A stretch of DNA of 11,052 bases from Dehalococcoidia bacterium (lineage in GTDB: Bacteria; Chloroflexota; Dehalococcoidia; Dehalococcoidales; BS750m-G39). The position numbers and the translations under genes are program-made. Below are positions 1 to 6,854 of the stretch, piece by piece; the stretch's first letter is position 1; each line of letters opens with the position of its first letter. Where the stretch lies: NCBI GenBank assembly GCA_030615425.1, contig JAUWZG010000036.1:1-11052 (forward strand). Reading direction: 5' to 3'. The notes beneath the pieces are model-generated. The model did not search any database. It was not told where the DNA came from and was given only the letters and a program-made list of their open reading frames with translations.

Positions 1-1688
1 CCCCTTAAGGGGTTTACCCCAGACGACGGTTTGCCCACATTCCCGGTGAGCATAGCCAGATTGGCGGTGGCGATTACATTGTCGGTGCCGTGGGAGTGCT
101 GAGTGATGCCCATGGAATAGAGAATGGACGACGGCTTTTCAGTGGCATATATTCTAGCCGCCTCGGCTATCTTGTCTTTGGGCACTCCTGTAGTCCGCTC
201 CACAAAATCAAGACTAAAACCTTTAAGCGATTTCTTAAAGGCGTCAAAGTTCTCGCAGCGCTCATCAATGAAGGCCTGGTCAATTAGCCCTTCATCAACG
301 ATAACCTTCATCATCCCCATGAGCAGGGCGACATCGCTGCCTGGTCGGTGCTGAAGCCAGAGGTGGCTAAAGCGTACCAGGTCAATCTCACGGGGGTTGG
401 CTACAATCAGCTTTGCCCCATTATCGGCCGCCCGCTTTATCTCCAGCCCGATTATGGGGTGGGCTTCGGTGGTGTTGGTGCCAATGGCAAAGATGCACCC
501 GGCGTCTCTTAGCTCATTGATGGAGTTGGTCATCGCCCCGCTGCCAAAGCTCTGCACCAGCCCGGCAACACTGGGAGCATGGCACAGCCGGGCGCAGTGG
601 TCAATACTACCTGTGCCCAGTACAGCACGGGCAAACTTCTGGGCAATATAGTTTTCCTCATTGGTGCACTTGGCCGAGGAGATTACCGCTAGCTGGTCTG
701 GCTGGTAACTGCCCAGTTTCTGGCTAACCAGCTCTAAAGCCTCCTCCCAGCTCGCAGGGGTAAATTCTCCGCCCTTCTTGATAAGCGGCGCCTTTAACCG
801 CTCCTGGTGATGAATGAAGTCATAGCCATACCTGCCTTTAACACAAAGGAGTCCATTATTAACCGTGCCTTCTCTCCTGCCCCGGACGCTCACTACCTGC
901 CCATTACGAGTGCCCAAATAGATTCCGCAGCCCACCCCACAATAGACACAGGTGGTGGCTACTTCCTCTGTTGGCAGCTCATCTTTTTTAGGCATGAGAG
1001 CCGCCACCGGGCAACGGGCAACGCACTCTCCGCAGGATACGCAATTTGAGTCTAGTATCGGTTTATCACCAAAGGTAGCAACCTTGCTTGCATAGCCACG
1101 GTAGATTAAGGCGACAGCACCTACCCCCAGAACCTCATCACATACCCGCACGCACTTCCCGCAAAGGATGCACTTATTCAGGTCACGGGAGAAGAAAGGA
1201 TTGCTGGTATCAACAGGGAACGACCTATCTGTCCTGCGGAAGGGCAGCTCAGTAATGCCCAGGTAGTCAACGACTTCCTGCAACTCACAGTGCTCATTCT
1301 TAGGACAGGTTATACAGCGCTCGGTTACCGCCACATTACGCAGGCAGATGTCAAAAGGTTGGCACCGCTCTTTTTTATCGCACACCAGGCACTCGCTGGG
1401 GTGGTCAGCCAAGAGCAACTCGATGGTGGTACGGCGCACCTCATTTACTGCTGGCGTATTAGTGTGCACTACCATGCCATCGGTGGCAGGGGTGGTACAG
1501 GCGGTAGGCAAACCGCGCATTCTCTCAACTTCCACAACACAAAGGCGGCAACCCCCATATGGCTCCAGGTCAGGGTCAGCACAAAGGGTGGGGATATAGA
1601 TGCCAGCCGACTGGGCTGCCTCAAGCACGGTCATCCCCTGCTTAGCCTCAACCTCCTGACCATCAATGGTTAGCCTGATTGCCTCCAA
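1..1688 (-). CDS. fdhA: Formate dehydrogenase catalytic (alpha) subunit, Mo/W-bis-MGD type, Cys form; C-terminus cut by window edge
   Basis: Cytoplasmic molybdopterin oxidoreductase that would interconvert CO2 and formate; no Tat signal is visible. The frame is open for 562 codons to the left edge, so roughly 330 residues of a typical ~900-residue protein are missing. Seen in order: NuoG-like [2Fe-2S] domain (C36, C47, C50, C64); His-Cys cluster motif (H96, C100, C103, C109); a further Cys group (C115, C125, C128, C134); two ferredoxin-type [4Fe-4S] motifs (C173/176/179/183 and C216/219/222/226); the molybdopterin-proximal [4Fe-4S] motif (C247, C250, C254, C282, then K284); and the catalytic site CARLCHAPSVAGL, with C369-H370 where E. 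coli FdhF has Sec140-His141. The visible end, GVNPLRG, is a conserved FDH motif. The start is TTG at 1688, chosen for its AAGGAGG site 5 bases upstream and because a later Met would cut into the [2Fe-2S] domain. Sharing the operon with NuoE and NuoF-GltD argues for an NAD(P)-linked soluble formate dehydrogenase rather than a NuoG or periplasmic enzyme. Confidence 0.93.
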   Translation of the reverse strand, partial: MEAIRLTIDGQEVEAKQGMTVLEAAQSAGIYIPTLCADPDLEPYGGCRLCVVEVERMRGLPTACTTPATDGMVVHTNTPAVNEVRRTTIELLLADHPSECLVCDKKERCQPFDICLRNVAVTERCITCPKNEHCELQEVVDYLGITELPFRRTDRSFPVDTSNPFFSRDLNKCILCGKCVRVCDEVLGVGAVALIYRGYASKVATFGDKPILDSNCVSCGECVARCPVAALMPKKDELPTEEVATTCVYCGVGCGIYLGTRNGQVVSVRGRREGTVNNGLLCVKGRYGYDFIHHQERLKAPLIKKGGEFTPASWEEALELVSQKLGSYQPDQLAVISSAKCTNEENYIAQKFARAVLGTGSIDHCARLCHAPSVAGLVQSFGSGAMTNSINELRDAGCIFAIGTNTTEAHPIIGLEIKRAADNGAKLIVANPREIDLVRFSHLWLQHRPGSDVALLMGMMKVIVDEGLIDQAFIDERCENFDAFKKSLKGFSLDFVERTTGVPKDKIAEAARIYATEKPSSILYSMGITQHSHGTDNVIATANLAMLTGNVGKPSSGVNPLR

Positions 1689-1693
1689 GTTAA

Positions 1694-1700
1694 CCTCCTT
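1694..1700 (-). promoter_or_regulatory. Shine-Dalgarno site of fdhA (fixes TTG start)
   Basis: AAGGAGG lies 5 bases before the TTG at 1688, inside the 15-base gap after the upstream stop. It is a near-perfect ribosome binding site and is the main reason for accepting a TTG start, since no ATG or GTG lies nearby in frame. Confidence 0.85.
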
Positions 1701-1703
1701 AAA

Positions 1704-4700
1704 TTACTCTCGCTCCTCAAGGTCGCATCTCAGGCACCGTTTTGCCTCTTTAATCGCCATCTCCTCACTCAGTCCCAGCTCTACCTGGCTGAAGTCTTTG
1801 AGCCTCTCAGCAACGGGAAGGGTGGGCACCTCAACTCGCCGCTCCTCTTCAGCTTCCTCAAGTGGCGCCGCCTCCCCTTCAGGTGGTGCCAGCGTCTCCT
1901 CAATTTCACCACTGCCACCCAGGTATCTATCTATAGAGATTGCCGCCCCTCTTCCGTCAGCAATGGCTTCAATCACTGAAGCCGGTCCGCTTACCACATC
2001 GCCACCGGCAAAAACACCCTCCCTACTGGTAGCCAGGGTATCAGGGTCAACCTGGATGGTATTCCCCCGACCCAGGGGCAGGTTGAACCGACCGGGAATT
2101 TCTGGGCGTTGACCGACAGCGGCGATAATAGTGTCAAAGTCCGTGACAAACTCGCTGCCTTCCACAGGTTCGGGTCGGCGCCTCCCGCTAGCGTCTACCT
2201 CGCCTAACCTCATGTCAACGCACTCTAACCGCAGCTTGCCATTCTTACTCATTATTCTTGATGGCGCCGCCAGAAAGCGAATCTCTACTCCCTCGGCAAT
2301 AGCCCCGTCAATCTCCTCAGCGCTGGCTGGCATCTCGGTTCGAGTCCGGCGGTAGACGATGGTCGCCGCTTTAGCACCAAGGCGAAGCGCGGTTCGTGCC
2401 GAATCTATAGCTGCATTACCGCCACCAATAACCGCCACCCTTTCCCCCACCTTCACCCCCTTGCCCAAACTCACGTCCCTCAAAAAGGCGACACACTCTA
2501 TCACCCTGGGGCTGCCTTCCCCCTTAACCCCTATTCTAACGCCCTGGTGCGCTCCAGTAGCCAGGAAGACAGCATTGTAACCCTCTTTAAACAGCCCTTC
2601 CAGCGAATCAACTAGCGTATTTGTCTTTATGTCAACTCCAACCTCTTCTATCGCCTTGATTTCAGCCCTGAGTATATCCTTGGGCAGCCGATAGTCAGGA
2701 ATAGCAACCCGCATCATACCACCCGGCTCGGGTAAGGCTTCAAAGACAGTCACTGAATAACCTAGCTTAGCCAAGTAATAGGCGGCGGTAAGCCCCGCCG
2801 GGCCAGAGCCAACAACGGCTACACGCTTACCGGTAGCCGGAGCAACCTTGGAGTCCGGCTTCCATAGTCCGGTATCATGCTCAGCGGCAAACCGCTTGAG
2901 CACCCGAATGCCGATAGCCTCATCGAGCAGAGCGCGCCGACACTTAGCCTCACAGGGATGGACACAAACATAACCACAGACCGAGGGGAAGGGAATCTTC
3001 TCCCGGATTAAGGCTAGTGCCTCAGTAAACTTGCCCTCGCCGATAAAGCGGATATAGCGAGGCACATCAATACCGGCGGGACAGGTGTGGCTGCATGGTG
3101 CACTGACTAACCCTTCGCACACCGCCGCCTGGCAGTGGTGCTTCTTGATATGCTCCTCGTATTCATCACGAAAGTAGCGAATAGTGGTAAGGACTGGGTT
3201 AGGTGCTGTCTGCCCTAAACCACAAAGCGAACCGGCGTTAACCTGCTTGCCCAGATTTAGCAGCAGGTCAATATCTTCCAGCTTGCCTCTGCCGCTAGTG
3301 ATATCCTCAAGGACACCCAGCATCTGCTTAGTTCCTAGACGGCAGGGAACACACTTGCCACAGGACTCAGCCTGGGTAAAGGAAAGGAAGTAACGGGCAA
3401 CATCAACCATACAGGTATCCTCATCCATTACCACCATGCCCCCCGAGCCCATGATGGAACCTACCTGAGCCAGCGACTCGTAGTCAACAGGTAGGTTTAG
3501 CAGGCTTGCCGGCAGGCAGCCACCGGAGGGACCACCGGTCTGAACTGCTTTAAAGCGCTTGCCATCGGGGATACCGCCGCCGATGCCGTAGATAATTTCC
3601 TGTAGGGGGATGCCCATCGGCACTTCTATGAGTCCGGTACGCACTATCTTGCCCGCTAGGGCAAAGGTCTTGGTTCCCTTGCTTTTCTCCGAGCCATAGC
3701 CAGCATACCACTCAGCATCTTTCTGTAAGATTGCCGATACATTACCCCAGGTCTCCACATTATTGATATTGGTCGGTTTGCCCCAGAGCCCGGACTGAGC
3801 CGGGAAGGGCGGACGGGAGCGGGGCGTTCCCCGCTTACCCTCGATAGATGCCAACAGCGCTGTTTCCTCACCGCAGACAAAAGCCCCCGCCCCTTGCTTA
3901 ATCTTCAGATGAAAGCTGAAATCGGAACCCAGAATGTTATCGCCCAGTAACCCGTAATCTTCCATCTGGCTGAGGGCAAGTTTCAGTCGTTCGATGGCAA
4001 GAGGATACTCAGCTCGGATATAGATATAGGCCTCGCTTGCCCCTATAGCGTAAGCACCGATGAGTATCCCTTCCAGGACAGCATGAGGGTCACCTTCCAA
4101 AAGGGACCTATCCATAAAGGCACCAGGGTCACCCTCATCAGCATTGCAAATCACATATTTTACCGTGCCCGGGGACTTGCGACAGAATTCCCACTTTAGA
4201 GCGACAGGAAAGCCAGCACCACCTCGACCGCGTAAGCCTGACTTCTTTATCTCTTCAATCACCTCTTCTGGCGCCATTCCTAACGCCCTGACCAGACCAC
4301 TGTAGCCATCCCTAGCGATATAGTGATTGATGTTCTCAGGGTCGATAATCCCGCAGTTGCGCAGGGCTACGCGTACCTGGGGTTTAAGCATGGGTAGCTC
4401 AAAAAGCTTGGGAATACCCTCAACACCGTCTCCGCCTATGGTGCCCAGAGCCAGGTCAGGACGAGGGTTATCCTTGATAAGATAGTCTTCAATAAGTTGA
4501 GCGGCAAGCTCAGGCGTGACATCACCATAGTAGATATGGGGGCGACCTGGCTTGATAATATTGACCAGGGGCTCAGTATAGCAAAGCCCGATGCAGCCAA
4601 CCTGGGTGACAATAGCCTTGATTTTATGGCGTGCCAACTCAGAATTGATAGCCTCAAGCACAGCCATGGCACCTGCCGCTCGACCACAGGTTGCCGCCCC

Positions 4701-4787
4701 GATGAGGATGCGAGGTTTATCGCTCTGTTCCAGGGCTTCCCACTCTGCTATTGCCTGACTACGAATCTCATCAAAAGCCACTATCAC
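1704..4787 (-). CDS. NuoF-GltD fusion: NADH/FMN/Fe-S module joined to a glutamate synthase small-subunit-like NAD(P)H/FAD module
   Basis: A 1027-residue electron-transfer subunit. Residues ~25-105 are thioredoxin-like [2Fe-2S] (C34, C65, C69 visible). Residues ~140-540 are NuoF/HydB-like: GRGGAGFP (187-194) and NADEGDPGAFMDRS (215-228) for FMN/NADH, an SLBB region, and an N3-type [4Fe-4S] site (C476, C479, C482, C522). Residues ~550-955 are GltD/NfnB-like: two N-terminal [4Fe-4S] sites (C552/557/565/569 and C604/608/612/616), FAD motif GSGPAG (660-665), NAD(P)H motif GGGNAAIDSA (788-797) followed by YRRTR, whose arginines favour NADPH, and GVFAGGD (924-930) for FAD. An acidic linker (~961-983) leads to a C-terminal RCLRC motif (1017-1021). 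The GTG at 4787 follows an in-frame TGA closely; the GTG at 4781 is an alternative, better spaced from GGGG at 4789-4792. With NuoE and FdhA this would be the nucleotide-handling part of a formate dehydrogenase complex. Whether it bifurcates electrons cannot be told from sequence alone. Confidence 0.93.
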   Translation of the reverse strand: MIVAFDEIRSQAIAEWEALEQSDKPRILIGAATCGRAAGAMAVLEAINSELARHKIKAIVTQVGCIGLCYTEPLVNIIKPGRPHIYYGDVTPELAAQLIEDYLIKDNPRPDLALGTIGGDGVEGIPKLFELPMLKPQVRVALRNCGIIDPENINHYIARDGYSGLVRALGMAPEEVIEEIKKSGLRGRGGAGFPVALKWEFCRKSPGTVKYVICNADEGDPGAFMDRSLLEGDPHAVLEGILIGAYAIGASEAYIYIRAEYPLAIERLKLALSQMEDYGLLGDNILGSDFSFHLKIKQGAGAFVCGEETALLASIEGKRGTPRSRPPFPAQSGLWGKPTNINNVETWGNVSAILQKDAEWYAGYGSEKSKGTKTFALAGKIVRTGLIEVPMGIPLQEIIYGIGGGIPDGKRFKAVQTGGPSGGCLPASLLNLPVDYESLAQVGSIMGSGGMVVMDEDTCMVDVARYFLSFTQAESCGKCVPCRLGTKQMLGVLEDITSGRGKLEDIDLLLNLGKQVNAGSLCGLGQTAPNPVLTTIRYFRDEYEEHIKKHHCQAAVCEGLVSAPCSHTCPAGIDVPRYIRFIGEGKFTEALALIREKIPFPSVCGYVCVHPCEAKCRRALLDEAIGIRVLKRFAAEHDTGLWKPDSKVAPATGKRVAVVGSGPAGLTAAYYLAKLGYSVTVFEALPEPGGMMRVAIPDYRLPKDILRAEIKAIEEVGVDIKTNTLVDSLEGLFKEGYNAVFLATGAHQGVRIGVKGEGSPRVIECVAFLRDVSLGKGVKVGERVAVIGGGNAAIDSARTALRLGAKAATIVYRRTRTEMPASAEEIDGAIAEGVEIRFLAAPSRIMSKNGKLRLECVDMRLGEVDASGRRRPEPVEGSEFVTDFDTIIAAVGQRPEIPGRFNLPLGRGNTIQVDPDTLATSREGVFAGGDVVSGPASVIEAIADGRGAAISIDRYLGGSGEIEETLAPPEGEAAPLEEAEEERRVEVPTLPVAERLKDFSQVELGLSEEMAIKEAKRCLRCDLEERE

Positions 4788-4802
4788 ACCCCATCATAGC
4801 CA

Positions 4803-5276
4803 CTATTTATTCTCAGCCAAGGTTTGTCCCACCTTAGTGGTGGCCATTCGTCCGTAGACGTCCTTATCAATCACCATCACCGGGGCTAAGGCACATGAGC
4901 CAAAGCAAGCGATTGTTTCCAAGCTATACTCCAGGTCACTGGTAGTCTCTCCCGGCTTAATACCCAACCGTTTCTCCACCTCCCGCAGGATGCGTGCCCC
5001 ACCCCGCACATGGCAGGCAGTCCCCCGACATACCTTGACCAACCTCCGGCCGGTGGGGGTAAGTTTAAACTGGGCATAGAAGGTGCTCACCCCAAAAACG
5101 GTGCTCTCCGGCAGCCTCAGAAACCTGGCGAACTTCTGCATCACCTCTTCAGGCAGGTAGCCAAACCTCTCCTGGGCCTCCTGGAGTATAGGGATAAGGT
5201 CGCCGCTCTCCCCGCTATATCGTGATAGGATTTCATCCGATTGTTCAGCAACACTAGCTTCCACTGGAGCGGTCAC
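4803..5276 (-). CDS. nuoE: NuoE-type [2Fe-2S] thioredoxin-like subunit
   Basis: A 157-residue protein of the NADH dehydrogenase 24 kDa / HydC / HndA family, close to the usual length. The N-terminal half is the helical region with the family motif FGVSTFYAQF (61-70). The thioredoxin-like half holds all four [2Fe-2S] ligands: C83 and C88 (CRGTAC), then C124 and C128 (CFGSC). It would sit beside the NuoF flavin and take part in NADH oxidation or, in bifurcating complexes, in branch electron transfer. The start is GTG at 5276, preceded by a purine-rich AAGGGAAGGGA stretch. The first 23 bases overlap the end of the DUF3786-like gene, which suggests translational coupling, and the stop lies 15 bases before the NuoF-GltD start. 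The context (NuoF fusion, then FdhA) assigns it to a soluble formate dehydrogenase complex rather than membrane complex I, because no membrane subunits are present. Confidence 0.95.
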   Translation of the reverse strand: MTAPVEASVAEQSDEILSRYSGESGDLIPILQEAQERFGYLPEEVMQKFARFLRLPESTVFGVSTFYAQFKLTPTGRRLVKVCRGTACHVRGGARILREVEKRLGIKPGETTSDLEYSLETIACFGSCALAPVMVIDKDVYGRMATTKVGQTLAENK

Positions 5277-5937
5277 TCCCTTCCCTTAAAAATTTGACTA
5301 ACCTCCAGGCGATTATCTCACAGAGCACGTTTATGTCCTCCGTAGAGAGGTAATCAGAGACGGCGGCATCGAATAGTATGCTGCCTCCAGGGGGAAACTC
5401 CTCATCGCCCTGCCACAAGACTAGAGTTATGGGTACGTGCTTAAAGGCGTTTATAGTTACCGCCACATCACCATAATCAACCTTATAACCACCTAATTTT
5501 CCAGCAGCATCTATCAGCCGCTGAGGTTTTAGGCCAAAATGGTCTATAAGAGGCCTTATCACCCTTTTATAAAATGTGGGGAAGTAGTTGCTCCCTTCCG
5601 GCAGTTGTTTATAGGCGATTACCCTATTGGTGAGCGGGATACCCTTGGCCGAGGTTAAATAGTGAAGAATCAGAATTTTATCCTTTATCGGAACCTCCTC
5701 CTCGCTATCCACCAACGAAATCTCCATATCGGGGAGGGTGATTTGATACGATTGGTTTAGATATTCAATGATGATTACTGGTTGAGAATCTATTACCAGG
5801 TATCTAGCGCCACTTTTGAGGCACTGTCGCTCAATAGCTTCGACCTTGACCAGCTGTTCACTGGCAAGTTCGTATGCAAGCTTATAGCCATATTCGTAAT
5901 TCTTTTGATCGGGCAAAGACAAAAGACTATTGTTCAT
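5254..5937 (-). CDS. DUF3786-like protein of unknown function
   Basis: A 227-residue protein that I place in the DUF3786 family by recognition, mainly from the C-terminal block around LWQGDEEFPPGGSILFD (174-190) and the preceding GGYKVDYGDVAV (149-160). The biochemical function of the family is not known to me. There is no signal peptide, no transmembrane segment and only two cysteines (C39, C206), so this copy is unlikely to bind an Fe-S cluster alone. It looks like a soluble mixed alpha/beta protein. The ATG at 5937 is used because it is the first start after the metF stop; its ribosome site is poor (AGG directly abuts the ATG), so a nearby downstream start is possible. It sits between metF and nuoE, 30 bases after metF and overlapping nuoE by 23 bases. 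That position suggests a role in one-carbon/corrinoid metabolism or in assembly of the neighbouring enzymes, which is inference only. Confidence 0.8.
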   Translation of the reverse strand: MNNSLLSLPDQKNYEYGYKLAYELASEQLVKVEAIERQCLKSGARYLVIDSQPVIIIEYLNQSYQITLPDMEISLVDSEEEVPIKDKILILHYLTSAKGIPLTNRVIAYKQLPEGSNYFPTFYKRVIRPLIDHFGLKPQRLIDAAGKLGGYKVDYGDVAVTINAFKHVPITLVLWQGDEEFPPGGSILFDAAVSDYLSTEDINVLCEIIAWRLVKFLREGSDRSSGS

Positions 5938-5967
5938 CCTGTAATCACAGTATTTTGGCAGTTATGG

Positions 5968-6843
5968 CTAAAGTCCGGCGGCATCCAGCACTGCGGGCAC
6001 CTTTTTCTCCCAGCCGATAGCCATAACATGCACTCCCTGGCACATATCCTTCAACTGCTTGATTAAATTAGCCGCAATATCTATTCCCATCCGGGTTTTA
6101 TCTTCAGCGGCATCCATTTTTGAAATCAGTTCCTCAGGCACAAAAACGCCAGCCACATTCTTATTCATAAACCGAGCCATACCAGCGGATTTCAGGGGTA
6201 TTACTCCAGCTAAAATGGGAATGTTAAATCCCTCTGCCCTTTTCATAAATTTGGCGAAGGCATCGGGGTCGTAGATAGCCTGGGTTTGAAAAAACCTGGC
6301 TCCAGCCTCAATCTTCTTCTCCATCTTTAGAAGCTGTAGTTCTAGGGCAGCTCTGGTATCTGCCCCCGGGTTGACCACCGCCCCGGGAAAGAAATTCGGC
6401 TTCCCCTTAAGCTCGTTGCCAGCCATATCATAACCTTCGTTTAACCTCTTTATCGCCCAAAGGAGCTGCACTGAGTCTAAGTCATAAACTGGCTTGGCTT
6501 GAGGGTGGTCACCAAGCAGAGGTAAATCACCGGTGATAGCTAGGACATTTTCAATCCCCAGGACAGAGGCACTCAACAAGTCCGATTGTAGCGCCAATCG
6601 GTTTCGGTCTCGGCAGGTTATCTGGAACACAGGGTCAAGCCCCCTCTCTTTCAGCAAATAGCAGACTGCCAGCGAGCCTAATCTCATCACCGAGCTTTGC
6701 TGGTCGGTAACATTGGTGGCGTCCACCTTACCCCGCAAAAGCTCAGCTACCTCTTCTATCTCAGAGGTATCAGTCCCTTTCAATGGACCAACCTCGGCGG
6801 TAACAACAAATTTCCCCGCCTCAAAGAGTGGCTGCAAGCTCAT
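5968..6843 (-). CDS. metF: Methylenetetrahydrofolate reductase
   Basis: A 291-residue TIM-barrel flavoprotein that would reduce 5,10-methylene-tetrahydrofolate to 5-methyl-tetrahydrofolate, the last step of the methyl branch before transfer to AcsE. The length matches E. coli MetF (296). Family residues are in place: E17 in VVTAEVGP (equivalent of catalytic Glu28), D106 in ITGDLP (Asp120), and Q188 in FFQTQAIYD (Gln183 region). FAD binding is expected from the family and was not tested. There is no fused MetV zinc domain and no metV gene next to it, unlike Moorella-type operons, so its electron donor is unclear: direct NAD(P)H use or a partner elsewhere. The ATG at 6843 has an AGGGGAG site 6 bases upstream and lies 11 bases after the acsE stop, consistent with the same transcript. 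Assimilatory methionine synthesis is an alternative role, but the acs context favours the Wood-Ljungdahl pathway. Confidence 0.94.
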   Translation of the reverse strand: MSLQPLFEAGKFVVTAEVGPLKGTDTSEIEEVAELLRGKVDATNVTDQQSSVMRLGSLAVCYLLKERGLDPVFQITCRDRNRLALQSDLLSASVLGIENVLAITGDLPLLGDHPQAKPVYDLDSVQLLWAIKRLNEGYDMAGNELKGKPNFFPGAVVNPGADTRAALELQLLKMEKKIEAGARFFQTQAIYDPDAFAKFMKRAEGFNIPILAGVIPLKSAGMARFMNKNVAGVFVPEELISKMDAAEDKTRMGIDIAANLIKQLKDMCQGVHVMAIGWEKKVPAVLDAAGL

Positions 6844-6854
6844 CTATCTCTCCC

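Noticed and set aside
1..20. Perfect 12-base palindrome CCCCTTAAGGGG with an adjoining GGGG/CCCC inverted repeat
   Set aside because: It encodes the conserved FDH motif GVNPLRG inside fdhA and lies at the window edge, so it is most likely a codon-choice coincidence and not a terminator.
2157..2177. RPEPVEG-coding segment resembling the dispersed repeat seen as PEPVEG in many bacterial genomes
   Set aside because: In GltD-like proteins a stretch of the form GRRRPxPxxGSEF occurs natively here, so the resemblance is explained by conserved protein sequence. No second copy was noticed in the window.
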